A DNA stretch of 64,000 nt from an uncultured Clostridia bacterium (lineage in GTDB: Bacteria; Bacillota; Clostridia; UMGS1810), in the NCBI GenBank assembly GCA_934463115.1, contig CAKSIN010000004.1, positions 58,374-122,373 of the forward strand, read 5' to 3'. Positions within the stretch are counted from its first letter, which is position 1; the number at the start of each line of letters is the position of its first letter. The translations under genes and the position numbers were made by a program. Shown here piece after piece: positions 34,664 through 43,485 of the stretch. The notes beneath the pieces are model-generated. The model searched no databases. It was not told the origin of the DNA and saw only the letters and a list, made by a program, of their open reading frames with translations.

Positions 34664-35593
34664 TTAGTCCGCAAACATCGGTGTAGAAAGATATCTGTCA
34701 CCGGTATCGGGCAACAGTGCCACAATTATTTTTCCTTTGTTTTCCGGGCGCTTTGCAAGCTGCGCTGCCGCATACACTGCAGCTCCGGACGATATTCCGA
34801 CAAGGAGTCCTTCTTTTCTGGCAAGAGTTCTGCCTGTTTCAAAAGCGTCCTCGTTCTCCACGGCAATTATTTCATCATATACATCGGTGTCAAGCGTTTC
34901 GGGAACGAATCCTGCACCGATACCCTGTATTTTGTGCGGTCCGGGGGTACCCTTTGAAAGTACCGGAGAACCTGCCGGTTCAACCGCAACCACCTTTACA
35001 TCCGGGTTTTGCGATTTAAGATATTCTCCCACACCGGAAACAGTTCCGCCCGTTCCGACACCGGCTACGAATATATCCACCTTGCCGTCGGTATCATTCC
35101 AGATTTCCGGGCCTGTGGTTGCCTTGTGTGCTGCCGGATTTGCCATATTGGTGAACTGGCTCGGAATAAATCCGCCCGGAATCTCCCTTGCAAGCTCGTC
35201 GGCCTTTGCAATAGCGCCCTTCATGCCCTTTGCGCCGTCGGTAAGCACAAGCTCTGCGCCGTATGCCTTAAGAAGATTGCGGCGCTCAACGCTCATGGTC
35301 TCGGGCATGGTAAGGATTATCCTGTACCCTCTCGACGCTGCAACGGCTGCCAGACCTATTCCGGTATTTCCGCTTGTCGGCTCTATGATAACCGAACCTT
35401 TTTTCAGCACACCCTTTGCCTCGGCGTCGTCTATCATAGCCTTTGCAATACGGTCTTTAACACTTCCGGCGGGATTGAAATATTCCAGTTTGGCATATAT
35501 ATCCGCTCCAAGTTTGTTTTCGGAAATATAATTGCTGAGTTTCATAAGCGGTGTGGAACCTACAAGGTCTGTTATTTTTTCATATACTTTCAT
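34664..35593 (-). CDS. cysK: Cysteine synthase A (O-acetylserine sulfhydrylase)
   Basis: A 309-residue PLP enzyme that makes cysteine from O-acetylserine and sulfide. The PLP-binding Lys lies in AGSVKDRIA, the substrate loop is TSGNTGIGLAA, and the phosphate loop GTGGTVSGVG is intact. Length and motifs are normal for CysK. GGGAG precedes the ATG. The gene has a consensus promoter, a dyad over the start of transcription, and a nine-codon leader peptide ending in Cys, so cysteine-dependent control is likely. Confidence 0.96.
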   Translation of the reverse strand: MKVYEKITDLVGSTPLMKLSNYISENKLGADIYAKLEYFNPAGSVKDRIAKAMIDDAEAKGVLKKGSVIIEPTSGNTGIGLAAVAASRGYRIILTMPETMSVERRNLLKAYGAELVLTDGAKGMKGAIAKADELAREIPGGFIPSQFTNMANPAAHKATTGPEIWNDTDGKVDIFVAGVGTGGTVSGVGEYLKSQNPDVKVVAVEPAGSPVLSKGTPGPHKIQGIGAGFVPETLDTDVYDEIIAVENEDAFETGRTLARKEGLLVGISSGAAVYAAAQLAKRPENKGKIIVALLPDTGDRYLSTPMFAD

Positions 35594-35657
35594 TTTAATA
35601 CACTCCCATATTTTAAAATTTTTTAATCTTTTACCATTATATACTCAAATATTATTT

Positions 35658-35687
35658 TCAACATCGAAAAACCGTTAACTCCGTCAT
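35658..35687 (-). CDS. Nine-codon leader peptide upstream of cysK
   Basis: ATG follows AAAGGAG by a good distance and encodes MTELTVFRC, then TGA. It lies between the cysK promoter and the cysK start. A short, well-translated ORF ending in a Cys codon before a cysteine biosynthesis gene suggests a leader peptide that senses Cys-tRNA charging. No terminator hairpin follows it, so control would act on translation or mRNA stability. It is too short to prove from sequence alone. Confidence 0.5.
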   Translation of the reverse strand: MTELTVFRC

Positions 35688-35720
35688 ATATGTATCTCCT
35701 TTCGAAATACCCATAATTCC

Positions 35721-35765
35721 TACCTGATTTATAGGTATTATAACTTTTGGTTTTCATTTTGTCAA
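35721..35765 (-). promoter_or_regulatory. cysK promoter with overlapping dyad
   Basis: Perfect -35 TTGACA (35760-35765) and -10 TATAAT (35737-35742) with a 17-base spacer. The inverted repeat TACCT-7-AGGTA (35721-35737) covers the region just after the -10, a repressor-type position. Rrf2-family regulators such as CymR control cysK in Firmicutes, so one is a candidate. Confidence 0.7.
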
Positions 35766-35785
35766 TAGGTAAATGCAAAATTTTT

Positions 35786-35827
35786 AAAAAAAATTTCGGC
35801 AAACCGCAAAAATACAGTCTGCCGAAA
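35786..35827 (-). terminator. Intrinsic terminator of the GH10-like gene
   Basis: TTTCGGCA pairs with TGCCGAAA, extended by an inner ACTG/CGGT stem, then eight U on the minus strand, 14 bases after the GH10-like stop. Confidence 0.85.
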
Positions 35828-35840
35828 TAAATTCACACAT

Positions 35841-37166
35841 TCATATTTCTATTTCCAGTTTGTTGTGCATTGCGTCCGACGAAGAAAAATCAGCCGTTTT
35901 GCTTATCTTCTTTCCGTCTGCGAGAACGGTTACCTCGTATTTACCCTTGAATCCCTTAAATACAGCCGAACCGTCTGAGCCTGTCGTAATTGTTTCGCTC
36001 GTGTGCCATTTCTTTTGGAAAAGATTTTTTATGGTGTAATATGAAGGTTTCGGAGTCATATCAAAGCGCAAAAGTCCGCCGTAATAATAATTTTCTCCAG
36101 ATGTCATATCGCCCTGCGGTGCAAATGCCGCGTATCCGTCCACAAGATTCCAGTATATTATCTGCTCCACATTGGCATGCGAGAACCATATCGAGTACAA
36201 GTTTTCTATAATCTGCGCCTGGATTTCCTCGTCTGCCGAATCGTTTGAATATGCCGGAACGGTTACCTCGGTTATCTGAATGGGACGGTTCAGGCCGGCA
36301 TATGTATCCAGTATCGAATACAGATTAACCGGGTTGTATGACTTTTGAACGTTGTTCTTTTCATCTTCGCGCTTCTGGAACATATGGTACTGCATTCCGA
36401 TTGCGTCTATGCGCCCGCCTTTCAGAATTGTGTTTTCTATCATCATGTAGTACGGCGAAAGCTTTTCCCATGTATTGTACCAGAGTCCGCTCCATTCATT
36501 TATTACAAGCTGATTGTTCGGAAAATACTTTTCCGCCGTTTTGTAGCACCACTCAAGGTAGTCGTCCGCGCGGTAGAATTTTGTTTTTCCGACATCCCAC
36601 ATCATTTCGTTTGTTACCTCGATTGTGTGAATTTTGTCTGCGTACCTCTCCGCTATTTCTGAAAAACGTCTCTCCAGCTCAAACTTAACCTCCGTCACGC
36701 TTTTATCGGCGAGCCAATCCGGGAAAAAGTGGTCGTACGCAAGCGCATGCTCGCGGGGCTCAATGTTGTTTTTGCGGCAGAAATCAAGGCACAGGTCAAT
36801 CGGCGGACGTCGGTAGATTTTCGGGCTGCCGGCGCTGTAGCGCTGTTTCCCTTTTTCCGGTTCCAAATCGTCCCAGTAAAACGGCAGTGTTGCCATGTTG
36901 AATGCGTCGGCAAAATACTTTTTGTATGCCTCATTCTTTTCGGCTGTTTCAAGCTCGTCCAGCATAAAGATGTTTGCACCGTATTTAAATGCATGCTCCT
37001 TTTGCTCAACGTTGACGGTAACGTTTGAAACAGGATTTCCCTCTTTGTTTTTTACCGTTATTTCGGCATATGCCTTGCGGTTTTTTTCAATACCGGTTTT
37101 TACCGTATCTTCGGTGTAGCCGGCATATTTTTCGAAGTTTGCCAAAACATTTTTTCTGTCTTCCAT
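35841..37166 (-). CDS. GH10-like endo-beta-xylanase, cytoplasmic
   Basis: A 441-residue protein with no signal peptide. A short N-terminal beta domain (about 30-60) precedes a GH10 barrel with acid/base Glu187 in EVTNEMM and nucleophile Glu300 in QITEVTVP, both the expected retaining-xylanase contexts. A C-terminal beta segment (about 390-440; GSAVFKGFKGKYEVTV) resembles an Ig-like domain. GH10 enzymes cleave beta-1,4-xylan; lacking an export signal, this one would act on imported xylo-oligosaccharides. GGAGGGA precedes the ATG. It is divergent from an AraC regulator, with shared operators between them. Confidence 0.85.
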   Translation of the reverse strand: MEDRKNVLANFEKYAGYTEDTVKTGIEKNRKAYAEITVKNKEGNPVSNVTVNVEQKEHAFKYGANIFMLDELETAEKNEAYKKYFADAFNMATLPFYWDDLEPEKGKQRYSAGSPKIYRRPPIDLCLDFCRKNNIEPREHALAYDHFFPDWLADKSVTEVKFELERRFSEIAERYADKIHTIEVTNEMMWDVGKTKFYRADDYLEWCYKTAEKYFPNNQLVINEWSGLWYNTWEKLSPYYMMIENTILKGGRIDAIGMQYHMFQKREDEKNNVQKSYNPVNLYSILDTYAGLNRPIQITEVTVPAYSNDSADEEIQAQIIENLYSIWFSHANVEQIIYWNLVDGYAAFAPQGDMTSGENYYYGGLLRFDMTPKPSYYTIKNLFQKKWHTSETITTGSDGSAVFKGFKGKYEVTVLADGKKISKTADFSSSDAMHNKLEIEI

Positions 37167-37205
37167 ACAAATCCCTCCGTAAAGTTAATCGTTGATTCAA
37201 TTTCA

Positions 37206-37284
37206 ATTATATGCCATTTTCGCAACTAATCAACATATTTTTCGCTACAAAAGACTTGATTTTCGCAACCAATCGGTGTATAAT
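37206..37284. promoter_or_regulatory. Divergent promoters with three phased AraC-type operator repeats
   Basis: Three direct repeats of ATTTTCGCAAC (37216, 37237 in variant form, 37259) recur every 21-22 bases, two helical turns. The first overlaps the GH10-like promoter (minus: TTGATT-16-TATAAT, 37206-37233), the third overlaps the AraC gene promoter (plus: TTGATT-17-TATAAT, 37256-37284). This fits activation of the xylanase and autoregulation by the adjacent AraC protein. Confidence 0.7.
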
Positions 37285-37309
37285 CCAAATATAAGGGCTG
37301 GTGATGTAA

Positions 37310-38062
37310 ATGCTTTCGGATAATATCTCGGTGAATATTATTGATGTGCTGTCTTTCAAATGGATAAAAGGAGTTTCGCACACGGCAAAAAGACCGTTTC
37401 ATGCGCTGTCTTTTCGGCTGAATCACGGCAGCCGCTACCTGTACAAAGGACACCAGATACCGGTGAGCCCGAATTATATAAGTTATGTTCCGGCGAATAT
37501 CGAATATGACCGCATAACCGAGGGAGACGACATGATTGTTTTCCACTTTGACATGACGGGCTTTGTTACAGACGAAATACAGGTGTTCACACCGTCCGGC
37601 ACAGAGGTTTACCGAAAACTTTTTGAAGACGCACTGCGCATATGGCATGTTAAACAGAGCGGCTACAAATATGCCGCAACCGCCGTATTTTATCAAATTC
37701 TTGCGCAAATGAAAGCCGACGGAAATATCGAGGAAAAGGTGAAATCGGAGTTTATCGCCGAGTGCGCGGAGTATATTGAGGCGCACCTTGCCGACTGCTC
37801 GCTGAATGTGCAAAGTCTCGCCGAGCGCGCGTGCGTGAGCGAATCATACTTTCGCCGAAAATTTTCGGAGAGCTACGGAATGAGCCCCAAAAAATACATC
37901 GACTCGCTGCGTATGCAGCATGCATGCACACTTCTGCGCTCCGGGTATTATTCGCAAAAAGAAATAGCCGCAATGTGCGGCTATGAAGATGTTAAATATT
38001 TCAGAACGGCATTTGCCGAAAAAACCGGGAAATGTATCTCAAATTATCTCAGGAATTTTTAA
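37310..38062 (+). CDS. AraC family regulator, divergent from the GH10-like gene
   Basis: A 250-residue regulator with an N-terminal cupin-like ligand domain (GHQIPVSPNYISYVPANIEYDR) and a C-terminal double helix-turn-helix (LNVQSLAERACVSESYFRRKF ... IAAMCGYEDVKYFRTAF). The ligand is probably a xylo-oligosaccharide, inferred from the divergent xylanase. The three phased repeats in the shared 143-base promoter region are its likely binding sites. Its 3' end overlaps the convergent deacetylase gene by 14 bases. Confidence 0.9.
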   Translation: MLSDNISVNIIDVLSFKWIKGVSHTAKRPFHALSFRLNHGSRYLYKGHQIPVSPNYISYVPANIEYDRITEGDDMIVFHFDMTGFVTDEIQVFTPSGTEVYRKLFEDALRIWHVKQSGYKYAATAVFYQILAQMKADGNIEEKVKSEFIAECAEYIEAHLADCSLNVQSLAERACVSESYFRRKFSESYGMSPKKYIDSLRMQHACTLLRSGYYSQKEIAAMCGYEDVKYFRTAFAEKTGKCISNYLRNF

Positions 38063-39023
38063 GCGTTTTGAACTTATAGCCGAGAGAATCCAGATACTCT
38101 ATTACCTTTGGCAGGTAATCCGCCGTAATCTTCTTTGTGGATGAGTCGTGCATAAGCACAACAATGTCCCCCGTTTTCGACACAGACTCGGTGTACTTTA
38201 ATGTTTGCTCCAGATACTGCTCCGTCGGTTCCGTGGTATTGCTGTCTCCGGTAAGGCAGTTCCAGTCTGCGAATTTGTAGCCGGCATTTCCCACAGCGTC
38301 GAGATAGCTGCCCTCAAGCGGATCGTCTTTTAAAATATCCGAGCCGCCCGGAAAGCGCAAAACATGACTTTTGTATTCAAATCCAAGAGCTTTGTCTATT
38401 GCGTTTTTGCACTTTTCTATTTCCTCCGAAAACTGCTGCGGCGAAGCGTATACCGATGTGTAGTCGTGGGAATATGAGTGATTCCCTATAGCGTGCCCCT
38501 CATCATATATCCTGCGCACAAGCTTTGGATTTTTTTCAGCGGATACACCGGTAATAAAAAACGTCGCCTTTATCTTGTACGCCTTCAAAGTATCGAGTAT
38601 CTGCCCGGTTACATTGCTCGGACCGTCATCAAATGTAAGGTAGCAAACCTTGTTCGAATCGTAAACATATGTGCCCTCAAGTTCGTTTTTCTTGTAGCTG
38701 TATCTGTGCTCGTTGTAATCCTCCACATTCATTTCGCGCAGCCTGTCCGCCTTTGCACGAGCGTCCGCGTCGGGTTCGGGCAGAAAATATCCTTTGTTTT
38801 CTTCTTTTTCCTTGTCGGCGGTAGTTACTTTGCCGCCAAAGAATTTAAGATGAAAATCAACCGGCAGCGCCCCGGAAGCAAATACGGTTACAGATATTAT
38901 TGCGGCGCAAAACAAGGCTATTGCCGCGACCGTTTTAAACGACGAAAGCCGAACGGCGCGCACGCGCTTGCCATACGGTACATAACGCGAAACATAGAGC
39001 TTGCCTTTCCCGAATATCATCAT
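38049..39023 (-). CDS. Membrane-anchored polysaccharide deacetylase (NodB domain)
   Basis: A protein of about 324 residues with a basic cytoplasmic N-terminus, one membrane helix at about 33-52 (VAAIALFCAAIISVTVFAS) and an external NodB domain. Catalytic motifs are TFDDGPS, the metal pair in HSYSHD, RFPGGS, and LMHDS. Members de-N-acetylate peptidoglycan or de-O-acetylate polysaccharide. The start chosen (MMIFGKG) follows GGAGG by nine bases; the ORF could begin 12 codons earlier, without such a site. It probably acts on the cell wall, since no sugar genes are co-directional. Confidence 0.88.
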   Translation of the reverse strand: MMIFGKGKLYVSRYVPYGKRVRAVRLSSFKTVAAIALFCAAIISVTVFASGALPVDFHLKFFGGKVTTADKEKEENKGYFLPEPDADARAKADRLREMNVEDYNEHRYSYKKNELEGTYVYDSNKVCYLTFDDGPSNVTGQILDTLKAYKIKATFFITGVSAEKNPKLVRRIYDEGHAIGNHSYSHDYTSVYASPQQFSEEIEKCKNAIDKALGFEYKSHVLRFPGGSDILKDDPLEGSYLDAVGNAGYKFADWNCLTGDSNTTEPTEQYLEQTLKYTESVSKTGDIVVLMHDSSTKKITADYLPKVIEYLDSLGYKFKTLKNS

Positions 39024-39161
39024 GCGTATTAACCTCCGAAATTTTTGTTGTATATTCATTTTAACACTTTTTTAGGCAAATATCAACACTATGTTTGCAA
39101 ATTCCTGTTTTTTCTAACGAATAGTCAAATATCAATTTCTTGTAAATTCTGACCTGTTTAA

Positions 39162-39557
39162 TTAAAACTCCACCGTTTCCTCCGGCTTTGTGAATGATGA
39201 AAATACTGCTTTTGCATTCTTAAAATAGAACACCTGTGTGTTCCCGTCATCGGGACTATAGAGAGCTTTAAGTTCCGGATATGCTTCAAGCATTGAAACT
39301 CTTGCCTCTCTGCGGTCATCTTCAACCAGCTCGCCCGACACTCTGATCCAGTCCCCGCCGTTCATTGCACAAATCTCAACATTAGGATTTTTCTTTATCT
39401 GCTCCGACACAGCTTTTTTCTTACCCGTCTGAATATAGAGCTTGCCTTCAAAAATATGTGCCGTTCCGAAGGGACGAACTTTCGGTTTGTCTCCGTCAAC
39501 CGTTGCCAAATAATATGTTTTTGCTTCTTTCAGGAAATTACATACTCTTTCCATCAT
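39162..39557 (-). CDS. Pyridoxamine 5'-phosphate oxidase-like flavin-binding protein
   Basis: A 131-residue split-barrel protein (ATVDGDKPKVRPFGTAHIFEGKLYIQT) of the PNPOx-like superfamily, which binds FMN or F420. Precise activity is unknown. AAGGAG precedes two adjacent ATGs. The start overlaps the preceding MmcQ/YjbR gene's stop in ATGA, so the two are coupled. Confidence 0.85.
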   Translation of the reverse strand: MMERVCNFLKEAKTYYLATVDGDKPKVRPFGTAHIFEGKLYIQTGKKKAVSEQIKKNPNVEICAMNGGDWIRVSGELVEDDRREARVSMLEAYPELKALYSPDDGNTQVFYFKNAKAVFSSFTKPEETVEF

Positions 39558-39931
39558 CTTTGTCTCCTTATTCTTGTTAATTTATTTGTTTTTTTCATAG
39601 CTTTTGGTTTTGTTAAATCAAAGCTATCCTCAATCATATTTTTAATATCATCATCAGGCACCGTTCCGTCAAGTATAATCGAATTCCAATGATACTTGTT
39701 CATATGATATGCCGGGACAACTGATTTATAAGAACTTCTCCACATGTATGTAAGATTCGGATCGCATTTAACATTGACCCAAATGCAGCCAATATGCTCA
39801 TAAATTGCCGCAAACATCTTTTTATTGTCCTTGTGACGCATTACAGTCCAATTAAAATCGTGAAACGGATAGTCCTCATAAGTATTCTTTAGTGACAGGC
39901 AATAATCTATCGCTTGTTTTCTTGTTTTCAT
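39554..39931 (-). CDS. MmcQ/YjbR family protein
   Basis: A 125-residue protein of the MmcQ/YjbR DNA-binding-like fold (CYAY superfamily), recognised by YPFHDFNWTVMRHKDNKKMFAAIY and a C-terminal basic tail. Function is unknown in most bacteria. It is first of a two-gene unit with the PNPOx-like gene. Confidence 0.8.
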   Translation of the reverse strand: MKTRKQAIDYCLSLKNTYEDYPFHDFNWTVMRHKDNKKMFAAIYEHIGCIWVNVKCDPNLTYMWRSSYKSVVPAYHMNKYHWNSIILDGTVPDDDIKNMIEDSFDLTKPKAMKKTNKLTRIRRQR

Positions 39932-40039
39932 AATATCACCACATTTTTATAGTAACACATATTTTGATTTATATCAAGGACAATAACAAAAAACTACTGA
40001 TAATCATAAAATTATTATATTTAAAATGCGCAAAACCTC

Positions 40040-40068
40040 TTGACAAATTATGGGTTATGGTATATGGT
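40040..40068 (+). promoter_or_regulatory. Predicted promoter of the chromate-transporter pair
   Basis: TTGACA, 17-base spacer, TATGGT, ending 27 bases before the first chromate-transporter start. Confidence 0.45.
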
Positions 40069-40095
40069 ATTATAAGAACACACGGAGGCATTTTT

Positions 40096-40683
40096 ATGAA
40101 GAAAACCACACGGCTACTGTTTTTAACATTTCTTAAAATAGGCGCATTCACCTTTGGCGGCGGATACGCCATGATTGCCCTGCTCGAAAACGAATTTGTT
40201 GAAAAAAAGGGCTGGATAAATAAAGACGAATTTCTCGACATGGTTGCTGTTGCCGAATCTACACCGGGGCCTGTAGCAATAAACAGTGCAACATACATCG
40301 GCTATAAAATTGCCGGTTTCTCCGGAGCTGCAGTGTCTACAGTGGCAGTGTGTATTCCGTCATTTGTAACAATATATCTGATATCGCTCTTTTTGGAGCA
40401 GTTTTTGAGTTTCAAATATGTTGCCGGAGCTTTTTGCGGAATACAGGTATGCGTTGTATACCTGATTTTGTCTGCCGGCATAAAGATGCTTAAAAGTCTT
40501 GACAAAAATGCACTCAGTGTTTCAGTACTGACGGTTGTTACGGCTATAATGCTGCTGTGCACCGTTTTTGCGGCTTCGTTTTCCTCCGTGCTTTGCATTT
40601 TGATTTGCGGCGCGTTCGCACTCGCGGTAAATTCTTTTAAAAACATTTCGGAGAGGAACGGCAAAAAAAGTGATTTATCTTGA
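40096..40683 (+). CDS. Chromate transporter, half-size subunit 1
   Basis: A 195-residue membrane protein with about six helices and the CHR-domain motifs FGGGYAMIALLE and ESTPGPVAIN. Short CHR proteins work in pairs, the two subunits matching the halves of the long form ChrA. The ATG follows GGAGG; a longer ORF start lies upstream of the promoter and is rejected. The physiological anion may not be chromate. It overlaps the second subunit by 14 bases. Confidence 0.88.
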   Translation: MKKTTRLLFLTFLKIGAFTFGGGYAMIALLENEFVEKKGWINKDEFLDMVAVAESTPGPVAINSATYIGYKIAGFSGAAVSTVAVCIPSFVTIYLISLFLEQFLSFKYVAGAFCGIQVCVVYLILSAGIKMLKSLDKNALSVSVLTVVTAIMLLCTVFAASFSSVLCILICGAFALAVNSFKNISERNGKKSDLS

Positions 40684-41239
40684 CCTATTTTTAAAATTTC
40701 TTACAATAGGCTGCTTTTCATTTGGCGGCGGTTACGGAATGATTTCGCTTGTTCGGGAAACGGTTGTTAAAAACGGCTGGCTCACCGGAAAAGAATTTAT
40801 GGATTTTATAGCAATTTCGGAGTCAACCCCGGGACCGCTTGCCGTTAATATGGCTACATTTGTCGGCTCGTCGCAGGGAGGTATAATCGGCGCGCTCTGC
40901 GCAACACTCGGTGTTATTTTGCCGTCGTTTATAATAATTCTGCTTATTTCGGCAATTCTCAAAAACTTTATGAACAACCGTTCGGTTGCCGCGTTTCTTT
41001 CCGGTGTACGACCGTGTGTTGTTGCAATGATAATCGCAACAGCCGTTTCCATGGCACTGTCAACACTGTTCGGATTTACAGACATTAAATCGGCTATTGC
41101 TCCGGATTACCGCGCAGTAATTGCCTTTGCGCTCCTTATTGCGGTGCATTTTGCCCATAAAAAACTTAAAAAAGCGTCACTGTCACCTATTGTGATGATA
41201 GTTATATCCGCTGTGCTTGGCATTGTGCTTTGGACTTGA
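40670..41239 (+). CDS. Chromate transporter, half-size subunit 2
   Basis: A 189-residue CHR-domain membrane protein (FGGGYGMISLVRE, ESTPGPLAVNMATFVG) starting at a GTG preceded by GGAGAGG. It overlaps subunit 1, consistent with an obligate pair in opposite membrane orientation. Confidence 0.88.
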   Translation: MIYLDLFLKFLTIGCFSFGGGYGMISLVRETVVKNGWLTGKEFMDFIAISESTPGPLAVNMATFVGSSQGGIIGALCATLGVILPSFIIILLISAILKNFMNNRSVAAFLSGVRPCVVAMIIATAVSMALSTLFGFTDIKSAIAPDYRAVIAFALLIAVHFAHKKLKKASLSPIVMIVISAVLGIVLWT

Positions 41240-41264
41240 TTTTTCTTGATATATGTGATATCAT
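41236..41264 (+). promoter_or_regulatory. Predicted promoter of the acetyltransferase gene
   Basis: TTGATT, 17-base spacer, TATCAT, beginning at the stop of the chromate-transporter gene. Confidence 0.4.
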
Positions 41265-41295
41265 GGTGCTATAAAACTTTTGAGGTGATACACAA

Positions 41296-41826
41296 ATGAA
41301 CATACGCAAAGCGGCAAAAGACGATTTAACACAAATTGAAGAAATATACAACGACATAATATCCATGCAGGAAAGCGGAAATGCATCTGTCGGCTGGGTT
41401 CGTGGTGTGTACCCAACATATGCAACGGCGCAGGGTGCGCTTGAGCGCGGCGAACTGTTTGTCGGCGAATATAACGGCAGCATTGCAGCCGCGGCAATAA
41501 TCAATCAAACACAGGTTCCGGAATACAAAAATGCGTCATGGGAGTGCGCCGACGCTGCCGACAGCGAAGTTATGGTTTTGCACACGCTTGTTGTATCGCC
41601 GAAATTCTCCGGGAAAGGCCTGGGAACACAATTTGTGGATTTCTACGAGGAATACGCAAAAGAAAACAATTGCCCGCACCTCAGAATGGACACCAACGAG
41701 ATAAACTCTTCTGCAAGGAAATTATACAAAAAACTCGGCTACACCGAGGCCGATATTGTTCCCTGCAATTTTAACGGAATAAACGGCATACACCTTGTGT
41801 GCCTGGAAAAAAATCTTGACATCTGA
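41296..41826 (+). CDS. GNAT family N-acetyltransferase
   Basis: A 176-residue acetyltransferase with the acetyl-CoA loop VVSPKFSGKGLGTQFVDF and the terminal SSARKLYKKLGY motif. The acetyl acceptor is unknown. GAGGTG precedes the ATG. It is followed 17 bases later by an AraC regulator on the same strand. Confidence 0.88.
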   Translation: MNIRKAAKDDLTQIEEIYNDIISMQESGNASVGWVRGVYPTYATAQGALERGELFVGEYNGSIAAAAIINQTQVPEYKNASWECADAADSEVMVLHTLVVSPKFSGKGLGTQFVDFYEEYAKENNCPHLRMDTNEINSSARKLYKKLGYTEADIVPCNFNGINGIHLVCLEKNLDI

Positions 41827-41843
41827 ACGGGTGTGATATACCG

Positions 41844-42662
41844 ATGATATATAACGAATTGTTTGAATCTCATACATTCGGAAAATTTGAATTACCGTTT
41901 ATATTCAGCTGCACAACACTGAAGAATTTTGTGTGCACCGACACAAACTGGCACCCGAATATTGAAATAATATATGTGGAAAGCGGCTCGGGAACAATAA
42001 ACTGCGGAAAAGCAGTCTATTCACTCGGCGCCGGAGACATTTTTGTGGTAAACTCCAACCTGCCGCACGGAATCGGAACAGACAAAACAATTCGCTACTA
42101 CTACCTGATTCCCGATCACGAATTCTGCCTTTCAAACGGAATAGACACAAACCGTATCAAATTTCGCAATTATGTGCAGAGTGACGAGGCACTTCGACTG
42201 TTTTCGAATATCATATCCGAATACGGCGAAAATGCACCGTACCGCTCAACGGCAATACGTCTGCGTGTTCTGGAATTCATGCTGTATCTTGTAAGATTTT
42301 GCCGCACAGAAGAAGATTCTTTCGGAAATTCCTCCGCGCGTGAGGACAATATACGTCTTTCAATCGGATATATATACGCAAACTTCGACAGGCAAATGAC
42401 TCTGGATGAAATAGCCGCAGAAGTCGGGCTCAGCAAATACTATTTTACCCGTGAGTTCAAAAGGCTCACGGGTAAAACTCCGTTCGAATTTATTTGCGAT
42501 TTAAGGTGCGAATATGCCATTAAACTGATGTCAAACGGCGTAAGCTCGGTGCGCGAAATATGCGGTGAATGCGGGTTCGAAAACCTCTCATATTTTTCAA
42601 AGGTTTTCCGTAAATACACCGGCCTTTCGCCAAAGGAATATATAAAGTCCAACAATAACTAA
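41844..42662 (+). CDS. AraC family regulator
   Basis: A 272-residue regulator with an N-terminal cupin domain (NWHPNIEIIYVESGSGTINCG) and C-terminal AraC double helix-turn-helix (MTLDEIAAEVGLSKYYFTREF ... ICGECGFENLSYFSKVF). It is convergent with, and overlaps by four bases, the esterase gene; it may control the esterase and secreted protein, but no operator is visible. The window contains two AraC genes with unrelated ligand domains. Confidence 0.9.
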   Translation: MIYNELFESHTFGKFELPFIFSCTTLKNFVCTDTNWHPNIEIIYVESGSGTINCGKAVYSLGAGDIFVVNSNLPHGIGTDKTIRYYYLIPDHEFCLSNGIDTNRIKFRNYVQSDEALRLFSNIISEYGENAPYRSTAIRLRVLEFMLYLVRFCRTEEDSFGNSSAREDNIRLSIGYIYANFDRQMTLDEIAAEVGLSKYYFTREFKRLTGKTPFEFICDLRCEYAIKLMSNGVSSVREICGECGFENLSYFSKVFRKYTGLSPKEYIKSNNN

Positions 42663-43468
42663 AAATCCCGTTTGTCTGCCCAGCCGGCAGCGAGCTCCAC
42701 CCATCCGGCAATTCTGTCATCATTCCATGCGCTGCAGCCGCACTCGGTTATTTCGTTCCCGAGCGCAACACCGTGAGGAGCATTCGGATAAATGTGCAAT
42801 TCAAATTTTTTGCCGATTTTGGCATATGCCTCGGCCAGCGCAAGTGAATTTCTTACATTAACAAGCTGATCATTTGAGGTATGAACTGCAAACATCGGCG
42901 ATGATTCCACGCTTACATGCTCCTCAAGACTTGTTTCTTTTATCTTTTCTTCCGAGGGTTTATCGCTCCCCAAAAGGTTTCTGAACGAATCCATGTGTCC
43001 AAAGTCCTTGCCCGATACCACCGGGTAAATCAGCATTATTCCGTCCGGACGGTTATATCCGCACGGCATATCGATTGCCCTGCTAACCTCCGCATTGTCC
43101 CAAAGTATTCCGAGGCTGCCCGCAAGATGCCCTCCGGCAGAAAAACCGATTGCAAAAACACTGTCCGAATCCGCGCCGTACTCTGCCGACGTATCGCGGA
43201 TATACTTAACTGCGAGCGATGCTTCGATAAGCTGCTTTGGAAAATTATTTTCTCTGCCCACGGAATAGTGGAGCACATATGCGTTAAAGCCGTATTTGAG
43301 AAAGGCAAGCGCAATAGGCTCTCCCTCTCTCTGCGAGCAAACACATCCGTATCCGCCGCCGGGAATAACCAGTATCGACTTGCGCGTATATCCGTCCACC
43401 TTGTCGGCTATATACGCATCCATATACACATTTTCATCGTCCGTAAGATTTATTTTTTTAAATATCAT
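42659..43468 (-). CDS. Alpha/beta-hydrolase esterase, possible acetylxylan esterase type
   Basis: A 269-residue serine hydrolase. PGGGYG forms the oxyanion region, the nucleophile lies in GFSAGGHLAG, and the Asp and His are likely in VHTSNDQLVN and NAPHGVALG. No signal peptide. The closest shape I recognise is the carbohydrate-esterase group near BD-FAE/acetylxylan esterases, but lipase-like substrates are possible. AAAGGGA precedes the start. It begins 17 bases after the secreted beta-rich protein, probably in the same operon. Confidence 0.8.
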   Translation of the reverse strand: MIFKKINLTDDENVYMDAYIADKVDGYTRKSILVIPGGGYGCVCSQREGEPIALAFLKYGFNAYVLHYSVGRENNFPKQLIEASLAVKYIRDTSAEYGADSDSVFAIGFSAGGHLAGSLGILWDNAEVSRAIDMPCGYNRPDGIMLIYPVVSGKDFGHMDSFRNLLGSDKPSEEKIKETSLEEHVSVESSPMFAVHTSNDQLVNVRNSLALAEAYAKIGKKFELHIYPNAPHGVALGNEITECGCSAWNDDRIAGWVELAAGWADKRDF

Positions 43469-43485
43469 AGCTGTTCCCTTTCAAA

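Noticed and set aside
37752..37973. Minus-strand ORF over the AraC gene
   Set aside because: Antisense to the helix-turn-helix region of the AraC regulator.
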